Shown: piece after piece, positions 5,592 through 8,914 of the stretch | How the letters are laid out: each line of letters opens with the position of its first letter | How positions within the stretch are numbered: the first letter of the stretch is position 1 | Assembly: GCA_027484885.1 (NCBI GenBank) | Contig: JAIXSD010000183.1 | Coordinates: 1-8,914 of the forward strand | Source: Rubrivivax sp. | GTDB taxonomy: Bacteria; Pseudomonadota; Gammaproteobacteria; Burkholderiales; Burkholderiaceae_C | DNA length: 8,914 bases | Direction of reading: 5' to 3' | Program-made: the position numbers and the translations under genes | The notes under the pieces: model-generated | Told to the model about the DNA's origin: nothing | Database searches by the model: none | Seen by the model: only the letters and a program-made list of their open reading frames with translations

Positions 5592-6605
5592 TCAGCCGCG
5601 CGCTTGCGAGAAGGCCTGCGCCAGGGCCCGACCGCTGCGCCAGGCGCCTTCGACCTTGCCGCCCATCAGCCAATCGCCACACAGGCCGAGGCCGGCCGCG
5701 GCATCCCAATCACAGCCCAGCTCCAGCGGCGGCGCGCTGTCGGCATAGCGCCAGCGGTGCACCGCCAGTTGATCGGGCGCCCGCCCGCCCAGTTCTGCAA
5801 AGGCCGCCAGCAAAGGCGCGCTGGCCTGTTCGGGCGTCAGCTCCAGGTTCGCCTCGCTCCACTCGGCTTCGGCGTGGAGCAACCAGGTTTCGCCCGCGCC
5901 AGCCGCGGCGCGCCCGGGCTTGCTGCTGTCGCGCGCGACCCAGCGCAGCGGGCCTTGGTTGACGAAGGCGGCATCGAAATCCAGGCTCAGGGCCTGCTCG
6001 TAGCGCAGCATCAGCGCCCAGCTGCCGCGCATGCGGGCGGCGGCCGCGCGGGCACGCAAAGCTTCGCTGTGGTCCGCCAGCAGGGGCACGGCCTGCGGCG
6101 CGGGCACGGCCAGCAGCACCGCGGCAAAAGCCTGGCTGGCCAGCGCCTGATGCTCCGCTTCGGCCAGCTGCAGCTGCCAGCCGCCATCGGCACGGCGCTG
6201 CAAGCCTTGGACGGTGGCCTGGAGCTGTACCGGCAAGCCCTGAGCCAACCAGCGCGCCGGCGCCGTCATCTGCGGCAGGCCGACGAAGCGCTCGGTCTCA
6301 CCGGCGCCGCGTGCCTCGGGCTGGGGCCCGAAAACCCGCAGGCGCGGCTGCCAGGGCGCGGCCACGCCGGCCGCCTGCCAACGTGCCAGCTCGGCGCGGA
6401 ACTCGGGGTCGCGGGCGGTGAAGTACTGGGCGCCGTGGTCGCATTGCCAGCCCTCGCCGCGGCGTGTGCTCATGCGGCCGGCCGGGCCGCGGCTCTTCTC
6501 GAACAGCTGCACCGGCACGCCAGCCGCATGCAAAGCCTGGGCGCAAGACAGGCCGGCCAGGCCGGCGCCGACGATGGCCACGGGGGCGGCAGAGGAGAAA
6601 GACAT
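5592..6605 (-). CDS. Renalase-like FAD-dependent oxidoreductase
   Basis: The 337-residue length is normal for bacterial renalase-like enzymes (COG3380). The Rossmann motif VAIVGAGLAGLSCA (9-22) is followed by the ribose-binding Glu in LFEKSRGPAGRMSTRR (34-49), a block typical of the family, and DHGAQYFTAR (56-65). The C-terminal FAD motif is LGLCGDWLMGGKVEGAWRSG (306-325), preceded by HRWRYA (283-288). Characterised renalases oxidise wrongly reduced 2- and 6-dihydro isomers of NAD(P)H back to NAD(P)+ using O2, a repair reaction; whether this protein does the same is inferred. No signal peptide is evident, so it is probably cytosolic. The ATG at 6603-6605 is chosen because it puts the FAD motif at the usual distance from the N-terminus; no clear ribosome-binding site is seen. 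It is divergent from the Trp-rich/SDR pair across 146 bases. Confidence 0.87.
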   Translation of the reverse strand: MSFSSAAPVAIVGAGLAGLSCAQALHAAGVPVQLFEKSRGPAGRMSTRRGEGWQCDHGAQYFTARDPEFRAELARWQAAGVAAPWQPRLRVFGPQPEARGAGETERFVGLPQMTAPARWLAQGLPVQLQATVQGLQRRADGGWQLQLAEAEHQALASQAFAAVLLAVPAPQAVPLLADHSEALRARAAAARMRGSWALMLRYEQALSLDFDAAFVNQGPLRWVARDSSKPGRAAAGAGETWLLHAEAEWSEANLELTPEQASAPLLAAFAELGGRAPDQLAVHRWRYADSAPPLELGCDWDAAAGLGLCGDWLMGGKVEGAWRSGRALAQAFSQARG

Positions 6606-6738
6606 GGGCAGCAGCGCGAAAAACGGACAGGGCCCCGATTGTGCGGGCCTCAGCGGCGCAGGGTGGGCCGCGTACCGCAAGCGCTGCGGCAGGGCTCGGG
6701 CATTGCCCGCCCGGCCAGCACGGCCCGCAGGCTTGGGC

Positions 6739-6744
6739 TAGGCT
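6739..6744 (+). promoter_or_regulatory. -10-like box 7 bases before the Trp-rich gene; possible leaderless start
   Basis: TAGGCT (consensus TATAAT, weak) ends 7 bases before the ATG at 6752, the spacing expected between a -10 box and its transcription start. No Shine-Dalgarno sequence lies before this ATG; the intervening bases are GCGCCCC. Together these fit a leaderless mRNA. No clear -35 box is seen. Confidence 0.35.
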
Positions 6745-6751
6745 GCGCCCC

Positions 6752-7006
6752 ATGAGCTCCTCCCACCCTGCACCGCCCCTGCACCCCAAGAAACTGCTGC
6801 ACAGCAAATGGACCGCGCTGCAGCCCCAGCAGCGTGAGCGCCATTTTCTCGTCAGCCGAGTGATCGCGCCCGAGATCGGCCCCAGCGGGCAGCCCGGCCC
6901 GGTCGAGTGGATCGAGCTGGAAGCCGTGCTGTCCAAACGCGTGCAGCGCCTGGCCTGGCGCGAGCTGCGCGACAGCGAGCGCTGGCGCCAAGGGTGGCTG
7001 GCATGA
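6752..7006 (+). CDS. TIGR02450 / DUF2389 family Trp-rich protein
   Basis: The 84-residue protein has the family's spaced motifs: LLHSKWTALQP (15-25), HFLV (31-34), VEWIELEAVL (51-60), LAWRELRD (67-74) and W-RQGWL (78-83). It carries four tryptophans, at positions 20, 53, 69 and 78, with a fifth at 82. This matches the TIGR02450 (PF09493) pattern, whose function is unknown. It has no signal peptide and is probably cytosolic. The ATG at 6752 is chosen because it precedes the first family motif by a normal distance; the frame is open further upstream but without similarity. Its last codons overlap the start of the SDR gene (ATGA at 7003-7006), so the two are probably translationally coupled. My recollection is that relatives often sit near photolyase or FAD-enzyme genes in proteobacteria, and here a renalase-like gene is divergent to it. 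Confidence 0.88.
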   Translation: MSSSHPAPPLHPKKLLHSKWTALQPQQRERHFLVSRVIAPEIGPSGQPGPVEWIELEAVLSKRVQRLAWRELRDSERWRQGWLA

Positions 7007-7725
7007 ACGAGGCCAGCCCGTTCCAGGGCATGAGCAGCTTGCCCGAGGGCTACCGGGCCCTGGTGATCGGCGCCTCGGGCGCCCTGGGCGCCGCCTTTGT
7101 GGCCCAGCTGCAGGCCGACCCGCGCTGTGCCGGCGTGACCGGCCTGCACCGGAACTCCACACCCGCCCTGGACTTTGCCGACGAGGCCAGCATTGCCGCG
7201 GCCGCACAGGCCCTGCGTGATCAAGCGCCGTTTCACGTGCTCATTAATGCGGCCGGCCTGCTGCACACGGCCGACTTCATGCCCGAGAAAAAGCTTGGCG
7301 AGCTCAGCTACGCCCAGCTGCAAGCCACCTTCCTGGTCAACACCTTCGGCCCGGCCCTGCTGCTGCGCCACCTGTTGCCACTGATGGACAAGCAGCGCAG
7401 CGTGCTGGCCCTGCTCTCGGCCAAGGTGGGCAGCATCGAGGACAACCGCCTGGGCGGCTGGTACAGCTACCGCGCCTCCAAGGCGGCGCTGAACATGCTG
7501 CTCAAGACCGCCGCGATTGAAGCCAAACGCCAGCTGCCCGGCGCCGCCCTGATTGCCCTGCACCCGGGCACGGTCAGCTCGGCCCTGTCGCGGCCGTTTC
7601 GCGGCGATCAGATCGGCCGGCCGCCCGCCCTGGCCGCGCAGGAAATGCTGGCCGTGCTGGACCGCGTGCAGGCCGAAGACAGCGGCAGCTTCTTGAGCTA
7701 CCAGGGCGAACGTCTGCCCTGGTGA
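7003..7725 (+). CDS. Short-chain dehydrogenase/reductase (SDR), C-factor-like
   Basis: This is a 240-residue classical-type SDR. The cofactor loop is GASGALG (23-29), a variant of TGxxxGxG. It is followed by the NAAG motif (82-85), Asn113 in VNTFGP, Ser139 in LLSAKVGS, and the catalytic Tyr156/Lys160 in YRASK. HPGTVSSALS (187-196) is the usual segment after the active site. The overall pattern (NAAGLLH, KVGSIEDN, GGWYSYRASKAALNM) resembles the C-factor/CsgA-like SDR group. It is an NAD(P)-dependent oxidoreductase with unknown substrate, presumably cytosolic. The start at 7003 overlaps the stop of the Trp-rich gene; an internal ATG at 7030 is a less likely alternative. The gene is convergent with the chitinase, only 8 bases apart, with no terminator hairpin between them. 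Confidence 0.9.
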   Translation: MNEASPFQGMSSLPEGYRALVIGASGALGAAFVAQLQADPRCAGVTGLHRNSTPALDFADEASIAAAAQALRDQAPFHVLINAAGLLHTADFMPEKKLGELSYAQLQATFLVNTFGPALLLRHLLPLMDKQRSVLALLSAKVGSIEDNRLGGWYSYRASKAALNMLLKTAAIEAKRQLPGAALIALHPGTVSSALSRPFRGDQIGRPPALAAQEMLAVLDRVQAEDSGSFLSYQGERLPW

Positions 7726-7733
7726 ACGCAGGC

Positions 7734-8914
7734 TCAGCGCGCGAGCAAGAGATTGCCCACGCCGTGGTTCATGGCATTGAGCAGATCGCCGTTGTCCTGG
7801 GTCAACTCCCAGGCGAACAGGCCGGCCAGGCCTTGCTTGGTGGCGTAGCGGCCCTTGGCGATGATGGCCCGCGGGTCGTCATAGCCCATCCACAGCTTGT
7901 GCTTGGGGTGGAACAGGCTCCAGGATTGGGTCTGGGCATCGAAATGGGCCAGGTAGCCGTTCACGCCCTGGCCCTTGGGGCCGAGGTAGCGGGCGGCGAT
8001 TTCGCGGTAGCCGGCCGAGCCATCGGCGCCGGGGTAGCCACCGGTCTTGCTGGCGCCGGTTTGCGCACGCTCCACGCCAGCAAAGCCGCGGCCGTACATG
8101 GCCACGCCGCCCACCAGCTTGGCGCGCGGCACGCCGGCGGCTTCGAGGTTGCGCACCGAGCGGTCGAGGCTGTCGTCGGCCTCGATGCCGGCGGCGCTGC
8201 GGCTGCTCATCAGCGTCGTGTGGTGGCCCGCTGCGGCGGACCAGTTGCCGTAGAAGTCGTAAGTCATCATGAAGATGAGATCGAGTGCCGGGGCCGCCTG
8301 CTTGAAGTTGATGCGCTTGACCACCGTCTCGCCGCTGTTGATGGCGGTGCTCAGCAGATAGGGCCGGCCGGTCTCGGCCTCCAGGCGCTGCAGGCCGCGG
8401 CGCAGGTCCACCATCAGATCGGCATAGGCCTGGCCATCGGCCGGGCTGCCCAGAGGCACGCCGTTGGCGGAGCCGTTGTCGCCGGGGTGCTCCCAGTCGA
8501 TGTCGATGCCGTCAAAGCTCGGGTGATCGCGCAGGAACTGCAGGGACGACTCGACAAAGACCGCGCGCTTGGCCGCGTCAGGTGCCATGTGGAAAAAGCC
8601 GTCCGAGCCGCCCCAGCCGCCGACCGAGGCCAGCACCTTGACCTGAGGCTCGCGCGCCTTCAAGCGCGCGAAAGCGGCGTCGAAGGTTTTCTCAGCGCCC
8701 CCGGTGCTGAGCTGGAAGTCCTTCTTGCCCTCGCAGCGCGCTGCGTCCTTGGCGATCTGACCCGGGCCGCAAAGGCGCAGAAAGGAGTACAGCAAGTGCG
8801 TCACGCTGCCGGCCGGGATGCGGTCCACATGGCGGGCGCTCTCCCACATGGGCACATAGACCCCCACGACCTTGGCGCTGGTGCGCTCGACCGGCAGCGG
8901 CTTGCCGCCGAACA
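7734..8914 (-). CDS. Glycoside hydrolase family 18 chitinase (5' end outside window)
   Basis: There are 392 visible residues. The frame is open to the window edge (reading FGGKPLPVERTSAKVVGVYV), so the start, any signal peptide and any further N-terminal domain are not seen. The visible part covers essentially a whole GH18 barrel: KVVGVYVPMW as strand 1, LASVGGWGGS (SxGG motif), FDGIDIDWEHPG with the catalytic Glu at visible residue 141 (bases 8490-8492) and all three Asp of DxxDxDxE present, MTYDFYG (the MxYD motif, 216-222), GVAMYGRGF, an insertion-type segment TGGYPGADGSAGYREIA, and LAGLFAWELTQDNGDLL near the end. The active site is intact, so it should hydrolyse chitin beta-1,4 bonds with retention through the substrate acetamido group; it is probably secreted. 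No C-terminal chitin-binding domain follows. It is convergent with the SDR gene. Confidence 0.92.
   Translation of the reverse strand, partial: FGGKPLPVERTSAKVVGVYVPMWESARHVDRIPAGSVTHLLYSFLRLCGPGQIAKDAARCEGKKDFQLSTGGAEKTFDAAFARLKAREPQVKVLASVGGWGGSDGFFHMAPDAAKRAVFVESSLQFLRDHPSFDGIDIDWEHPGDNGSANGVPLGSPADGQAYADLMVDLRRGLQRLEAETGRPYLLSTAINSGETVVKRINFKQAAPALDLIFMMTYDFYGNWSAAAGHHTTLMSSRSAAGIEADDSLDRSVRNLEAAGVPRAKLVGGVAMYGRGFAGVERAQTGASKTGGYPGADGSAGYREIAARYLGPKGQGVNGYLAHFDAQTQSWSLFHPKHKLWMGYDDPRAIIAKGRYATKQGLAGLFAWELTQDNGDLLNAMNHGVGNLLLAR

Noticed and set aside
3499..5748. Very long plus-strand open frame (749 codons) antisense to the FAD dehydrogenase
   Set aside because: It mirrors the codon bias of the minus-strand gene, is Ala/Gly/His/Leu/Asp-rich with no family features, and the minus-strand protein is clearly recognisable. 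It is a shadow of high-GC coding sequence.

Overview
This is a GC-rich, gene-dense bacterial chromosomal window. The organism is probably a betaproteobacterium of the Burkholderiales, plausibly the Roseateles/Rubrivivax/Leptothrix side. That placement is an inference from the very high third-position GC, the TATGCT/TAGAAT-like -10 boxes and the gene families present. No rRNA, tRNA, CRISPR array, insertion sequence or phage gene was found.

Layout. (1) 1-188: the 3' end of a lytic murein transglycosylase of the MltA type (+). (2) 220-504: a small DUF427 protein (-), convergent with MltA and divergent from (3) 622-864: an 80-residue unrecognised protein (+). (4) 865-1218: a 354-base stretch with no convincing gene. 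It has unusually low third-position GC, a strong Shine-Dalgarno sequence in front of a 17-codon ORF, and a -10-like box. (5) 1219-2178 and 2449-3351: two tandem paralogues (+) of the TIGR02285 family, exported proteins related to periplasmic solute-binding proteins. What looks like the decayed 3' end of a third copy lies between them (2342-2428). (6) 3370-5043: a large FAD-dependent dehydrogenase of the COG2509 type (-). (7) 5223-5390: a 55-residue basic protein (-) with a good ribosome-binding site and a textbook intrinsic terminator at 5125-5161. (8) 5592-6605: a renalase-like FAD enzyme (-), divergent from (9) 6752-7006 and 7003-7725: a TIGR02450/DUF2389 Trp-rich protein and a short-chain dehydrogenase (+), overlapping by ATGA. 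(10) 7734-8914: a GH18 chitinase (-), whose 5' end lies outside the window.

How the genes may work together. The MltA end and the chitinase act on cell-wall and chitin polysaccharides but are not linked to each other. The renalase-like, Trp-rich and SDR genes form a compact divergent cluster of redox or stress-related families. The TIGR02285 pair is an expanding and decaying tandem family of unknown function. Most of the window is ordinary housekeeping or accessory metabolism. The points worth a second look are the TIGR02285 locus (third-copy remnant, odd start, shared upstream element), the small 55-residue gene, and the possibly leaderless start of the Trp-rich gene. I found no strong evidence for a wholly new multi-gene system.
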